Origin: Truepera radiovictrix DSM 17093
GTDB taxonomy: Bacteria; Deinococcota; Deinococci; Deinococcales; Trueperaceae
NCBI RefSeq assembly: GCF_000092425.1
Contig: NC_014221.1
Coordinates: 1,927,001 to 1,991,000, forward strand
DNA length: 64,000 bases
Direction of reading: 5' to 3'
Made by a program: the position numbers and the translations under genes. Positions within the stretch are counted from its first letter, which is position 1. Each line of letters starts with the position of its first letter. The notes beneath the pieces were generated by a model. That model had not been told where the DNA came from, did not search any database, and worked only from the letters and a program-made list of their open reading frames with translations. Of this stretch, positions 31,824 through 40,871 are shown piece after piece.

Positions 31824-32795
31824 ATGACGCGCACAGGCCATGAACAGCCGCGAGCGGCAACCACTTTCGACCTTCCGCCTCTGCCTTTGGCAGCTTGGCA
31901 GGACACAAAGACGACCCTGCACCTGTACGCTCAGATCGTCGGCAAAATCCGCATGGCGCTCCACCCCAAGCTCAACCACTGGTGGCACGTGACGCTCTAC
32001 CTCTCGCCGAGGGGGCTCACCACCCACGCCATACCCACCGGAGACGGCCTCATTGAGCTCGAGTTTGACCTCCTGGACCACAACCTGATGATTCGCAGCA
32101 GCGACGGGCGGCACAAGGTGGTGGCGCTTTACGATGGCCTCAGCGTTGCCCAGTTCTACCACTCCGTGCTGGGAAGTTTAGCGCAGCTCGGGGTGGAGGT
32201 GGCGATCCTCGCCAAGCCTTACGATCCGCCGCGTGTCGGTAGTGACCTACCCTTCAAGGAGGACGAAGTTCACGCCCGCTACGACGCGGCTTATGTGACG
32301 CGCTTCTGGCGCATCCTCTCCTGGGTGCATGTCATTCTCCTGGAGTTTAAAGGTCGCTTCTACGGTAAAAGCACCCCCGTGCACCTCTTCTGGCACTCCT
32401 TAGACCTTGCCTATACGCGCTTCTCAGGACGTGAAGCGCCCATGCAGGGCGGCTCCCCCTCCGACCGCGAGGCGTACTCGCACGAGGTCATCTCCTTCGG
32501 CTTCTGGGCGGGCGATGAGAGCGTTTCCGCCCCCACCTTCTACGGCTACACCTACCCAGAGCCGAACGGCTTAAGGGGCGCGCCCCTCCTCCCTAAGCAA
32601 GCCCGGTGGGTAGACGCAGGGGGTGGTGTGATGGCGCTCCTTGACTACGACGACGTGCGCCGGTCGGAAGACCCGAGACAGACGCTCCTGAGTTTTCTGG
32701 AAAGCACTTATTTGGCGGGCGCAAAGCGCGCGGGTTGGGACGTCGAGGCGTTCAACCACGACTACGTGGACTACGTGCCGCTCGAGCTCCCTTAA
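31824..32795 (+). CDS. DUF5996 family protein
   Basis: The 323-residue protein has the pattern of the DUF5996 family: LPLAAWQDTKTTLHLYAQIVGKIRM near the start, HWWHVTLYLSPRGLTT, then LFWHSLDLAYTRFSGR and SFGFWAGD in the middle. The function of the family is unknown. No signal peptide or membrane segment is visible. Only an AAGG site precedes the ATG. The gene looks intact, although both flanks are gene remnants, so it may have arrived by transfer into a decaying region. Codon use is less GC-rich at third positions than that of the nearby sugar operon. Confidence 0.75.
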   Translation: MTRTGHEQPRAATTFDLPPLPLAAWQDTKTTLHLYAQIVGKIRMALHPKLNHWWHVTLYLSPRGLTTHAIPTGDGLIELEFDLLDHNLMIRSSDGRHKVVALYDGLSVAQFYHSVLGSLAQLGVEVAILAKPYDPPRVGSDLPFKEDEVHARYDAAYVTRFWRILSWVHVILLEFKGRFYGKSTPVHLFWHSLDLAYTRFSGREAPMQGGSPSDREAYSHEVISFGFWAGDESVSAPTFYGYTYPEPNGLRGAPLLPKQARWVDAGGGVMALLDYDDVRRSEDPRQTLLSFLESTYLAGAKRAGWDVEAFNHDYVDYVPLELP

Positions 32796-32808
32796 AAGGG
32801 ACGGGAAG

Positions 32809-33090
32809 CTGGACGCTAACCCAAGGCCCAACCATCACGAATATATCCAGGCGCAACGCTTCGAAGCGCACCTCGGCGAGCACAAGGCCGTCGCCGATTA
32901 CCACCTGAAAAACGACGTCGTCATCTTTACACACACGGAGGTTCCGCCCGTTCTGGAGGGCCGAGGTGTGGCGAGCCGACTTATCCAAGCGGCGCTTGAT
33001 GAAGCAAAGCGAGAGGGCCTTCCGGTCGTTCCCCTCTGCCCCTTCGTCGCCGGGTTCATTCGCCGGCATCCCCTACTACGTGCGCATCGC
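32809..33090 (+). pseudogene. GNAT acetyltransferase (YidJ-like) gene, start unclear and 3' end replaced
   Basis: The frame reads NHHEYIQAQRFEAHLGE, then VVIFTHTEVPPVLEGRGVASRL, then LPVVPLCPFVAGFIRRHP: the core of the small YidJ-type N-acetyltransferases, with the acetyl-CoA loop EGRGVAS. Only a CTG codon at 32809 could start it. Right after FIRRHP the sequence runs into a dppC remnant, so the last residues and stop of the acetyltransferase are lost. In this frame it reads on through foreign sequence to 33456. A deletion that fused two genes is the simplest explanation. Confidence 0.6.
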
Positions 33091-33456
33091 CCGCGGGAGC
33101 GCGCTCGCGATGCGCGAGAGCGAGTTCGTCCAGGCCGCCAGGGCAGCGGGCGCGCCGACGTGGTGGATTTTAGCGCGCCACGTGCTGCCCAACGCGCTCA
33201 GCCCCCTCGTGTGGCGGCGACTTTGGACGTCGGCTTTATGATCATGGCCGCCGCGGGGATGAGCTTCCTGGGGCTCGGAGCGCAGCCGCCGACCCCCGAG
33301 TGGGGGGTCATGCTCTCGGACGGCCGGCAGTACCTGCGGGTCGCGCCGTGGGTCTCGCTCCTGCCCGGCGCCATGATCTTCCTCGTGGTGCTCACGCTGA
33401 ACCTCTTGGGCGACCGGCTGCGCGACCTCCTCGACCCGCGGGCGCTGGGGCGCTAA
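33064..33456 (+). pseudogene. dppC-like ABC permease remnant with frameshift
   Basis: In one frame the sequence reads GIPYYVRIARGSALAMRESEFVQAAR, then WWILARHVLPNALSPLV: the EAA-type loop of dipeptide/oligopeptide permeases (DppC/OppC). Near 33211-33216 the homology jumps to another frame (VAATLDVGFMIMAAAGMSFLGLG, then PPTPEWGVMLSDGRQYL) and continues to the normal C-terminus (LNLLGDRLRDLLDPRALGR). The N-terminal half is absent. It is therefore both 5'-truncated and frameshifted. The peptide-type binding protein at 48847 lacks permeases, so this may be a relic of a related transporter. Confidence 0.75.
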
Positions 33457-33518
33457 AGGCTGCTTTGGGTCGCTAAACCCGTTGGTGCAACCGCGACCCG
33501 CGGCGCCGGGGCCAATGG

Positions 33519-35594
33519 TCAAGGCGTGAGAACGTAGGCGAAGCCGCCCGCCGCTACGGGCACGCGGAGCTCCCCCTCGGTGCCCGTCACGGTCTCGGCG
33601 AGCCGACCGTCGCGACTGTACACGTAGGCGGTCGCCGCCCCCTCACCAAAGCGTACGACCGCCACGCGCCGCGTCGGCGCCCAGCTGTGCAGGAGCGTCA
33701 CCCCGAGTGCCGCGCCGCGCAGCTCGAGCCGCGCCACCTCCGGCCGCAAGAGCACCGCGTCGAGCTGAGCCGGAACGCCGCCAACTTGTTCCACCGTGAT
33801 GTCGGCCAGCCCCGCGCCGAGCGCCACCGCGTAGGGCGCGCGCGCCACGGACACGAACCCCTCGTTCTCCGACAGCCCGGGCTCCCCGGCGCCGCCGTGC
33901 CAGACGGTGCCGAAAGACCCCCCCGCGGCGCTCAGGCGCGTGCCGACGGCGAAGCGGTTGACCGGCTGCTGGAGAAAGACGGGCAGCGCGACGTAGCGAC
34001 CGCCGCGCTCCAGCGTGGCGCCGAGGGTGACGCGGGCGCCCGGCTCGAGCGTCAGGTAGCTCCCGCCGCTCCACAGCGCCTCCCCGTTCCAGGCGCTCTC
34101 GGGGGTCTGGACGGCGGCGTCGCCGGCGACGGTGCCGACTTCAGCCTCGAGCAGCGCCCACGCGTCGTGGTGGACGCGCCGGAGGGTGCGGGCCCGCGCC
34201 CGCAGCTCGGGGTGGGCGTCGAGCGCGAGCATGCTCAAAAGGCCGTGGATGGTGCTCTCGGCGCCCGCGTTGCGGTTGATGCGGCCGTCGGGCTCGAGGC
34301 CGTCGAAGGTGCGCCCGGTTTGGGGGTCGTACATGGGCTCGCCCGCGCGGTTGTTGCCGAAAAACCAGGCCCCCGCGACGCCGGCGAGCTGCTCGAAGAC
34401 CGCTTCATCGGTCGCGCGCGCCACCGCCAGGAGGTTTTGCAGCACGGCGTCGGCGCCGTAGGCGATCTGCACCGTGTCGCTGGGCGTCGGCGTCCATGCC
34501 TGGTCGGCGCCGCCATAGGTGAGTAGCAGCGGGACGAAGGTGCTCGCCTCGTGCCGCGCAAGCGCCGTAAACCGCGGTTCCTCTAATACCTCGCCGGCGA
34601 CCGCGAGCGCCCCCGCCATCTGCGCCCCCCAACCGTGCCACAACGAGCGCGAGCGCGCCCAGGGGAGCGTGGCGCCGAAGGGCCAGGCGGTCGTCTCCTG
34701 CGTCTGCATCAGCGCGACCCCCTCGGCGAGCGCGCGCAGCGCCCTCTCGGCCCGCTCCCCGCCGCCCGCGCGCGCGTAAGCGGCGAGCCCGTAGATGGCC
34801 TCGCTCGCCGAGTCGGCGCCGTAGTTGATCAGCCACGTCGGCGTCGGAAAGCCGTGGAGCGCTTCGGTCGTCGGGTAGTGGACGAGCACCTGCCGCTCGA
34901 GCGCGCCAAGCGCGAGCAGCAGCCGCTCCTCCAAAAAGGCCGCGAACGCCGGGTCGTCGTCTCGGAACGCCTCGTAGCCCTCGCCGAGGGCCCAGAGGGT
35001 CCGCGCGAGCCAGAACGAGGGGCCCGAGTCGGAGGGGTCGGGCAGTTCGACCGGTTCGGCGCTCGGGTTGAGCCGGCCGTCCGGCTGCATCCAGAGCACG
35101 GGGTTCCCCTCGCGCGGCCCCGGCGTTAGGGTCTGCATGTAGGCGACCGCGCGCAGGAGGTCGAAGGCGTGGTCGCGGGCGCGCGCGTCCCCGAGCTGCC
35201 GCCACGCGCGCACGTAGACCACGGCGGCGCGGGTGAGGTCGTCGGTGTTGTAGGCGCCCTGGCTCCAGGTGTCGGTGTCGGAGTCGTACGCGCCGCCGCC
35301 GACCCAGCGGTACGCACCCGCCTCCGTGGGCTCGGCGTAGGTCCAGAGCACCCGCAGGGGCCGTTCGGGGCGGTAGGTCGTGTGCCCCTCCTGTTCGGGC
35401 GGCGTGAGGGTGTCGGTCAGAAAGTCGAGGTGGCTGAGGTTCGTGAGCGGCGCGGCGAGGGCGCTCCCCAGGGCGAAGAGCGCGGCGAGCGCTAGGCCCC
35501 TCAACCAGGACGGCCGCCGCGACCGAAGCGGCAACGCGAATGACGACACGAGCGACATGGCGGACGACCAACGATCCAACGAACGCACCTTCAT
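33519..35594 (-). CDS. Exported alpha/alpha-barrel glycan-active protein, family unknown
   Basis: From the ATG at 35594 (after GGAGGAAGTG) the protein has 691 residues. A signal peptide (SWLRGLALAALFALGSALAAP) directs export. Residues about 60-480 show repeated Trp/Tyr-rich helices (DDLTRAAVVYVRAWRQLGDA; SFWLARTLWALGEGYEAF; SEAIYGLAAYARAGG), as in an (alpha/alpha)6-barrel glycosidase or lyase. The C-terminal 200 residues look beta-rich (YVALPVFLQQPVNRFAVG; GVPAQLDAVLLRP). It is the last gene of the ABC-LacI-GH130 operon, so it probably trims a glycan outside the membrane. No catalytic residues can be assigned. Confidence 0.65.
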   Translation of the reverse strand: MKVRSLDRWSSAMSLVSSFALPLRSRRPSWLRGLALAALFALGSALAAPLTNLSHLDFLTDTLTPPEQEGHTTYRPERPLRVLWTYAEPTEAGAYRWVGGGAYDSDTDTWSQGAYNTDDLTRAAVVYVRAWRQLGDARARDHAFDLLRAVAYMQTLTPGPREGNPVLWMQPDGRLNPSAEPVELPDPSDSGPSFWLARTLWALGEGYEAFRDDDPAFAAFLEERLLLALGALERQVLVHYPTTEALHGFPTPTWLINYGADSASEAIYGLAAYARAGGGERAERALRALAEGVALMQTQETTAWPFGATLPWARSRSLWHGWGAQMAGALAVAGEVLEEPRFTALARHEASTFVPLLLTYGGADQAWTPTPSDTVQIAYGADAVLQNLLAVARATDEAVFEQLAGVAGAWFFGNNRAGEPMYDPQTGRTFDGLEPDGRINRNAGAESTIHGLLSMLALDAHPELRARARTLRRVHHDAWALLEAEVGTVAGDAAVQTPESAWNGEALWSGGSYLTLEPGARVTLGATLERGGRYVALPVFLQQPVNRFAVGTRLSAAGGSFGTVWHGGAGEPGLSENEGFVSVARAPYAVALGAGLADITVEQVGGVPAQLDAVLLRPEVARLELRGAALGVTLLHSWAPTRRVAVVRFGEGAATAYVYSRDGRLAETVTGTEGELRVPVAAGGFAYVLTP

Positions 35595-35659
35595 CACTTC
35601 CTCCCCGGTCGGTGAGACCGACCTCCACCCGCAGCGACCCATGGCCGCGCCCGGGCGTG

Positions 35660-36568
35660 CTAGCCGTGCTCGAGGGTCCACGCAAGCAGCTCGTTAAGGT
35701 CCGCCGTCGCCAACCCGACGACCCGGTCGGCGCCGCCGTAGAAGAGGTACACGGTGCCGTTCACGACCGGGTTGGCGCAGCCGAAGACCACGTTGGGCAC
35801 GTCGCCGCGGCGCTCCCACGGGGCGTTGGGCTCTAGAACCGTCTCCTTGGGCCGCTTCAGGACGCGGCGCGGGTCCTCGAGGTCGAGGAGCGCGGTCCCC
35901 ATGCAGTAGACGTGCTCGTCGTCGTAGCCGTGGTAGATCATCAGCCACCCCGCCTCGGTCTCGATGGGCGGCCCCCCCGCCCCGACGCGCTTGCCGTCCC
36001 AGAGCCCGGGCCGTGGCCGCAGGATCTCGGCGTGGTCCCCCCAGACCTTGAGATCGTCGCTAAAGGCCAGCCAGATGCTCGGCGGGCGGCGGTGAAACGA
36101 GACGTAGCGGCCGCACACTTTACGCGGGAAGAGGGCGTGGTCCTTGTTGTCCTCGCCGCGCACCAAGGGCCCCAGCCGCTCCCAGGTGATGAGGTTGTCC
36201 GAGACGGCGAACATGGGCGTGATGCCTTTGGGCGTCTCGCCGACCTTCGGAAAGGGGCTCGAGCGGTCGAAGGCGGTGTAGGCCATGTAGAAGCGCCCGT
36301 CGAGCGCGGTCACCCGCGGGTCCTCGACGCCGCGCGCGTCGAGGTCGCCGCTCGGGCAGAGCACGGGCCGCTGCAGCCGGTTCCAGTTGACGCCGTCTTC
36401 GGAGACCGCGTAGCCGATGCGCGAGACGTAGTCGTGGCCCTGCGCGCGGTAGTGCATGTGAAAGAGGCCGTTGTGGTAGATCACCGCGGGGTTAAAGACG
36501 TTGAGCGCTTCCCAAGCGTTGTCGGGGTTCGGGGTGAGGACGGGGACGTGGTGGCGTTTAAACTTCAC
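35660..36568 (-). CDS. GH130-family glycoside phosphorylase/hydrolase-like protein
   Basis: The GTG at 36568 has AGGAG in the end of the lacI-type gene and gives 302 residues of five-bladed beta-propeller. Typical GH130 elements are FNPAVIYHNGLFHMHYRA near 24-41, GVEDPRVTALDG near 77-88 with the conserved Asp, DHALFPRKV and GAGGPPIETEAGWLMIYHG. GH130 enzymes phosphorolyse or hydrolyse beta-mannosides such as mannosyl-glucose or mannobiose. Its place in an operon with a sugar ABC transporter suggests cytoplasmic cleavage of an imported oligosaccharide. No signal peptide. The reading frame overlaps that of the regulator by 11 bases. Confidence 0.88.
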   Translation of the reverse strand: MKFKRHHVPVLTPNPDNAWEALNVFNPAVIYHNGLFHMHYRAQGHDYVSRIGYAVSEDGVNWNRLQRPVLCPSGDLDARGVEDPRVTALDGRFYMAYTAFDRSSPFPKVGETPKGITPMFAVSDNLITWERLGPLVRGEDNKDHALFPRKVCGRYVSFHRRPPSIWLAFSDDLKVWGDHAEILRPRPGLWDGKRVGAGGPPIETEAGWLMIYHGYDDEHVYCMGTALLDLEDPRRVLKRPKETVLEPNAPWERRGDVPNVVFGCANPVVNGTVYLFYGGADRVVGLATADLNELLAWTLEHG

Positions 36569-37634
36569 GGGGGGCTCCTGGGGGCGAGGTAGGGTGGGCT
36601 CCCGAACTCTTGCGCACGACGAGCGAGACGGGCAGCGCAAGGGACGCCGCCGCCCCGCCGCCGAGCAGCTCGAGCAGCGCGGCGGCGGCGAGGAAGCCGA
36701 GCCGCTGGCGGGGGACGTGGAGGCTCGAGAGGGGGGGCGTGGTGTAGCGCGACAGCTCGAGGTCGTCGAAGCCGACCACGGCGACGTCCTCGGGGACGCG
36801 CAGGCCGCGCTCACAAAGGGCGCGGAGCGCGCCGTAGGCGGCGGTGTCGTTGGCGGCGAAGATGGCGTCGGGGCGGGCGCGCGCGAGGAGCTTCCGGGCG
36901 GCGAGGTAGCCGCCTTCTAGGCCCAAGCGTCCCGCGGCGATGAGCTCGGGGCGCACCGCCAGGCCCGCCTCGGCGAGCGCCCGCTCGTAGCCGCGCCGCC
37001 TTTCGAGGAAGTTGGGGTCAAAGGGCGTCTCGGCAATAAAGGCGACCGCGCGGCGGCCGCTGGCCAACAGGTGCTGCGTCGCTACGTACCCGCCCGCTTC
37101 GTGCTGCACGGTGACGCTGGGGACACCCGGGGCACCCCAGCCCGCGCTGTCGGCGAGCACCAAAGGCGTCCCCGTGCGGTGCAGCGCCCTTAAAAAGGGG
37201 ACGCTCAGGTCGCACCCGAGCGCGATGACGCCGTCCGCGCGCCCCCCCTGGAGGACGCGGCGGCGCGCGCGCTCCGCGCGCACCCGCGTGACGAGCAGGC
37301 TTAGGTCGTGGGCCTCGAGGCACGCCTCGATGCCGCCCACGACCTCGGCGTAAAAGGCGTCTAACAGGGCGGGGCCGTGGTTGCCCGAGACGAGCACCGC
37401 GACGGTGTGCGTCCGGCCCAGCTTGAGCGTCTGCCCCGCCGGGTTCGGGGCGTAACCGAGCTGCCGCGCGGTCGCGGCGACGTGCGCGCGCGTTGCCGGG
37501 TTCACGTCGGCGTAGCCGCGCAGGGCGCGCGACACCGTGGAGATGGAGACGCCGGCGGCGGCGGCGACCTCGCGGATGGTGACGCGCCGGCGTCTGGGGG
37601 GCGCCGCGGTGGGTTTGGGTGCCAAGTCGTCCAC
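36558..37634 (-). CDS. LacI-family transcriptional regulator
   Basis: The helix-turn-helix VTIREVAAAAGVSISTVSRAL near residues 16-36 and hinge NPAGQTLKLGRT are textbook LacI. The sugar-binding core includes FAANDTAAYGALRAL and PEDVAVVGFDDLELSRYTTPPLSSL near 278-320. I use the GTG at 37634 (358 residues). A TTG at 37739 would overlap the permease and add residues encoded by a 15-bp tandem repeat. It lies inside the transporter-GH130 operon and probably represses it in the absence of the imported glycan, at the palindrome 40872-40885. Confidence 0.9.
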   Translation of the reverse strand: MDDLAPKPTAAPPRRRRVTIREVAAAAGVSISTVSRALRGYADVNPATRAHVAATARQLGYAPNPAGQTLKLGRTHTVAVLVSGNHGPALLDAFYAEVVGGIEACLEAHDLSLLVTRVRAERARRRVLQGGRADGVIALGCDLSVPFLRALHRTGTPLVLADSAGWGAPGVPSVTVQHEAGGYVATQHLLASGRRAVAFIAETPFDPNFLERRRGYERALAEAGLAVRPELIAAGRLGLEGGYLAARKLLARARPDAIFAANDTAAYGALRALCERGLRVPEDVAVVGFDDLELSRYTTPPLSSLHVPRQRLGFLAAAALLELLGGGAAASLALPVSLVVRKSSGAHPTSPPGAPREV

Positions 37635-37693
37635 GCTCCAGAGGCCCCCCCCACACGCTGCGCTGCGCCAAACCGCTGCGCAGCTCGCCGAGA

Positions 37694-37738
37694 CGTCACT
37701 TAAAGGCGCGTCACCTAAAGGCGTGTCACTTAAAGACA
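37694..37738 (-). repeat. 15-bp tandem repeat at a permease stop codon
   Basis: Three units of about CGTCACTTAAAGGCG (plus strand: 37694, 37709 and 37724). The last contains the permease C-terminal codons and TGA. Each copy repeats that stop in the same frame. Confidence 0.8.
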
Positions 37739-38604
37739 AAGGCGATCCCCGCCGTGAAGTTGCGCCGAAAGAGCCAGAAGACGATCAACACCGGTAACGT
37801 CAGCAGCGTGCTCGCCGCGTAGATGGGCCCCGGGTAGGGTGCGTACGACCCCTGCAGGCTAGCTAGGAGCACCGAGAGCGTCATCTTCGAGCGGTCGCTC
37901 ACCACCATGAGGTCCCACAAGAGCTGGCCCCAGCGGTCCATAAAGAGAAAGAGCGTGATCACCGAGGTAATAGGCAGCGATACCGGTACGATGATGCGAA
38001 AGACGATCTGCGCCTCTGAAGCGCCGTCGATGCGCGCCGCCTCGATCATCTCGCTGCTCACCCCCTTGAAAAACGAGGTGTACATAAAGATGGCCCACAC
38101 GCTCATGGCGGTCGGGATGATCATCCCCGCGTAGGTGTTGTAGAGCCCGGCGTAGCGGACGATGAGAAAGGTCGGCACCAGGAGGAGGATGCCGGGGAAG
38201 AACATGTGAAACAAGATGACGTTGTTGATGGCCGCGCGCCCCCGAAAGGGGATGTGCGAGAGCGCGTAGCCGACCAGCCCCGCCGAGGTGACCATCAGGA
38301 GCACGCTCGCCACGGTGACGAAAAACGAGTTGAAGAGCGCCCGCAGCCACGGGTCGCGCGCCCCCGCCTCGAAGAGCAGCCACCGGTACGAGCGCAACGT
38401 GAGCGCGGTCGGGAAGACGCGCCGGTCGACCTGGTCCCACGGGGCGAGCGACTGGAGCAGGAGGTAGAGAAAGGGAAACACCGCCACCGTCACGCCGACA
38501 ATGAGCACGGCGGCGATCAGCAGGCGCCGCACGAGCGTGCCCACCCCCAAAGCGGCCGCGCGCCGCGCGCGCGCGGGGCGCCCGACCGCGCTACTGCCAG
38601 CCAT
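37726..38604 (-). CDS. Carbohydrate ABC transporter permease (MalG type)
   Basis: The ATG at 38604 overlaps the previous permease gene by 14 bases and gives 292 residues with about six hydrophobic spans. The EAA loop for ATPase contact reads EMIEAARIDGASEAQIVFRIIVP near 178-200. FNSFFVTVASVLLMVTSAGLVGYALS is a typical MalG core helix pair. It pairs with the MalF-type permease to import a sugar bound by the SBP at 39479. No ATPase is in the operon, so a shared MsmK/UgpC-like ATPase encoded elsewhere would be needed. Confidence 0.9.
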   Translation of the reverse strand: MAGSSAVGRPARARRAAALGVGTLVRRLLIAAVLIVGVTVAVFPFLYLLLQSLAPWDQVDRRVFPTALTLRSYRWLLFEAGARDPWLRALFNSFFVTVASVLLMVTSAGLVGYALSHIPFRGRAAINNVILFHMFFPGILLLVPTFLIVRYAGLYNTYAGMIIPTAMSVWAIFMYTSFFKGVSSEMIEAARIDGASEAQIVFRIIVPVSLPITSVITLFLFMDRWGQLLWDLMVVSDRSKMTLSVLLASLQGSYAPYPGPIYAASTLLTLPVLIVFWLFRRNFTAGIAFVFK

Positions 38605-39475
38605 AGCGCCCCCCCCACCACTCCATAAGCCGCCGCACGAGAAAGACGGCGACAAAGACCTGCACGGCGTTGAGAAGCGCCACCGAGGAGGCGTAGCCGG
38701 CGCGCAGGCTGCTAAAGAGCTGGTAGTAGATCTCGAGCGTCCAGGTGTGCGTCGCGAGCTGCGGCCCGCCGTTCGTGAGGATAAAGGGCTCGGTAAAGAC
38801 CGAGAACATCGCCCCGACCGAGAGGATGAGGACGGTGTAGAGCGACGGGTAGAGCATCGGGAAGGTGATCTGCCAGAAGTTGACCCAGGGCGTCGCGCCG
38901 TCCAGATTAGCCGCCTCGTAGAGCTCGTGGGGGATGCTCTGGAGCCCCGCCAAAAAGATGAGCGCGTCGTAGCCGGAGAACTTCCAGGCCATCATGAGGC
39001 TGATGGTGACCACCGCTAGCGTCGGGTTGCCGAGCCAGTCGGGGTCGGCGCGAAACACCGTGCGCACAAACGAGCTAAAGGGCCCGAAGTAGTCGAGCAC
39101 CCCGCGCACCACCAACGCCGCCGCCACCCCCGAGGCCAAGTACGGCAGAAAAAAGGCGATGGCGAGCGCTCCTTGAAAGCGTTTGACGCTGTTGATGACC
39201 AGCGCGATGACGAGCGCGGCGGCGACCGTGACGGGGATAAAGATCGCCATGAAGCGAAAGGGGGTGAGCATGGCCGCGTGCACGCGCGGGCTGCGCAGCG
39301 CCTCGGCGAAGTTCTGCAGCCCCAAAAACTCGCGGCTGGGCGAGATCAGGTCCCACGAGAGCGTCGAGAGCCACACCCCCCAGCCGAGCGGTACGACGAA
39401 AAAGACGAGCGTGAAGAGGAGGTAGGGGGACGCCAGCAGCCACCCCCACCTCGAGAAGTAGCGCTGCATCCCCAC
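38591..39475 (-). CDS. Carbohydrate ABC transporter permease (MalF type)
   Basis: The 294-residue protein has six hydrophobic spans, beginning WGWLLASPYLLFTLVFFVVPLGW. Its EAA loop is PHELYEAANLDGATPWVNFWQITFP near 185-209. NGGPQLATHTWTLEIYYQLF is a conserved MalF/UgpA-type segment. The GTG at 39475 has GGGGGAG seven bases upstream, in the end of the binding-protein gene, so translation follows on from it. An ATG at 39469 is also possible. It forms the membrane channel with the MalG-type partner. Confidence 0.9.
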   Translation of the reverse strand: MGMQRYFSRWGWLLASPYLLFTLVFFVVPLGWGVWLSTLSWDLISPSREFLGLQNFAEALRSPRVHAAMLTPFRFMAIFIPVTVAAALVIALVINSVKRFQGALAIAFFLPYLASGVAAALVVRGVLDYFGPFSSFVRTVFRADPDWLGNPTLAVVTISLMMAWKFSGYDALIFLAGLQSIPHELYEAANLDGATPWVNFWQITFPMLYPSLYTVLILSVGAMFSVFTEPFILTNGGPQLATHTWTLEIYYQLFSSLRAGYASSVALLNAVQVFVAVFLVRRLMEWWGGRYGWQ

Positions 39476-39478
39476 GGC

Positions 39479-40744
39479 TTACTCCCCCAACAGCGCCTGC
39501 ATGGCGGCCTTCGCGTCCTCCCACGCCTGTTCGGGCGTCTTGTCGCCTCTGACTGCCGGCGCCAGCCCCTGCTCCGAGAGCGCCGTCTGAATGTCGGCGA
39601 AGTTCTGGTTGACAATAGGCGGCACCGCGTAGGGGATCGCTTCGGCGTACTGGACCAAGGCCGGGTTCTCCTCCAAAAAGGCGGCGAAGGTCTCGTTGGA
39701 GCCGAGGTCGTCGCGCGTCGGCGGCAGGTTCGTGGTCTCGAACCAGGCGAGGTCGTTCGCGGGGTCCGAGAAGACCCAGCGCACGAACTCCCAGGCGGCC
39801 TCGCGCGCCTCCTCGGGGGCGTTTTGGTAGATCACCAACCCCTTGGCGTCGGCGAAGGTGTAGACGGGTTCGCCCGCGGGCATCTCGTCCGGGACGGGCG
39901 GGTCGGTGAGGACGAAGTTCTCGCCGAGCTGCAGCTCGGGGAAGTTTTCGCGCCAGTTCGCAAACGTCCAAGGGCCTAACTGCGACCAGATGCTGTTGCC
40001 GACCTCGAAGGGGGTGGTGACCTCGCGGGTAAGAAGGCAGCCCGCTTCGTTGAGGCGCCGGTAAAAGTCAAACACCGCCACGGCCGCCTCGTCGTCGGCG
40101 ACGATCTCGTTGCCCACGATAAAGGGGGCGCCGTTTGAGGCCGCGTCGTAGAGGATGAAAAAGTCGAACCAGCGCTGCCACCAGACGTTCGAGAGGAGGT
40201 CGGCGCGGGCCAAGAGGAAGCGGTTGGGGTTCTGCTCGCGCAGCGTCGCGCACACCTCCAAGATCTCGCTGTAGGTGCGCGGCGGCGTCTCGACGCCGAG
40301 CTCTTGAAGCGCGTCGATGCGCCAACCGAAGAGCATGGCGTTGGTGTAGATGGGCAGGATGTAGAAGTTGCCGTCCGGAAACGCCCAGGTCTCGATGGCG
40401 GTCGCCATGTTGCGGGCCGCTAGGAGCTCCTCCCAACCGGGCAGGGTGTTGAGCGGCACGACCGCCGAGGCGTTGTAGAGCTGCGCGCCAAAACCGATAA
40501 AGATGTTTTCCGAGATCGTCGGGCCGGTGCCGCCCGCGAGCGAGGCGAGGATCGCGGCCTCCGAGGTCGGGCTCTCGGGGATGGGGGTGACGGTGATCGT
40601 GACGTCCGGGTTGACCTCCCGGTAGGCCTGCGCCATCTCCTCCCAAAACTGCGTCTGAGACGGGTTGGGCGCCGACCAGAAGCGCACCTCTTGGGCGCTC
40701 GCGAGTGACAGCGCGAGGGCGCCGAGCAGCAAACAGCGTCGCAT
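39479..40744 (-). CDS. Carbohydrate ABC transporter substrate-binding protein (CUT1)
   Basis: The ATG at 40744 follows GGAGGAG and gives 421 residues. The signal peptide (RRCLLLGALALSLASAQE) has no lipobox. WEEMAQAYREVNPDVTITVTPIP and AILASLAGGTGPTISENIF near the start, and TYSEILEVCATLREQNPN, are common in CUT1 oligosaccharide binders. The protein has many Trp and Tyr residues that may stack on sugars. First gene of the operon with two permeases, a LacI regulator, GH130 and a secreted barrel protein. A LacI-type palindrome lies 128 bases upstream. Confidence 0.9.
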   Translation of the reverse strand: MRRCLLLGALALSLASAQEVRFWSAPNPSQTQFWEEMAQAYREVNPDVTITVTPIPESPTSEAAILASLAGGTGPTISENIFIGFGAQLYNASAVVPLNTLPGWEELLAARNMATAIETWAFPDGNFYILPIYTNAMLFGWRIDALQELGVETPPRTYSEILEVCATLREQNPNRFLLARADLLSNVWWQRWFDFFILYDAASNGAPFIVGNEIVADDEAAVAVFDFYRRLNEAGCLLTREVTTPFEVGNSIWSQLGPWTFANWRENFPELQLGENFVLTDPPVPDEMPAGEPVYTFADAKGLVIYQNAPEEAREAAWEFVRWVFSDPANDLAWFETTNLPPTRDDLGSNETFAAFLEENPALVQYAEAIPYAVPPIVNQNFADIQTALSEQGLAPAVRGDKTPEQAWEDAKAAMQALLGE

Positions 40745-40871
40745 GGTCTCCTCCAAAGGCTCGTGTAGCTCGGTGGGTTAAAGGCGGCCGGACACGCCCC
40801 CTTTCCGAAGGCCACGGGCGCCCGCGGCGCGCAGACCGTGCTACGGGGCGCGGCGGCGCTTCTAGAGATAC

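Noticed and set aside
37635-37739. LacI regulator starting at the TTG 37739
   Set aside because: It would overlap the permease gene and be encoded partly by the 15-bp tandem repeat; no ribosome site is seen there.
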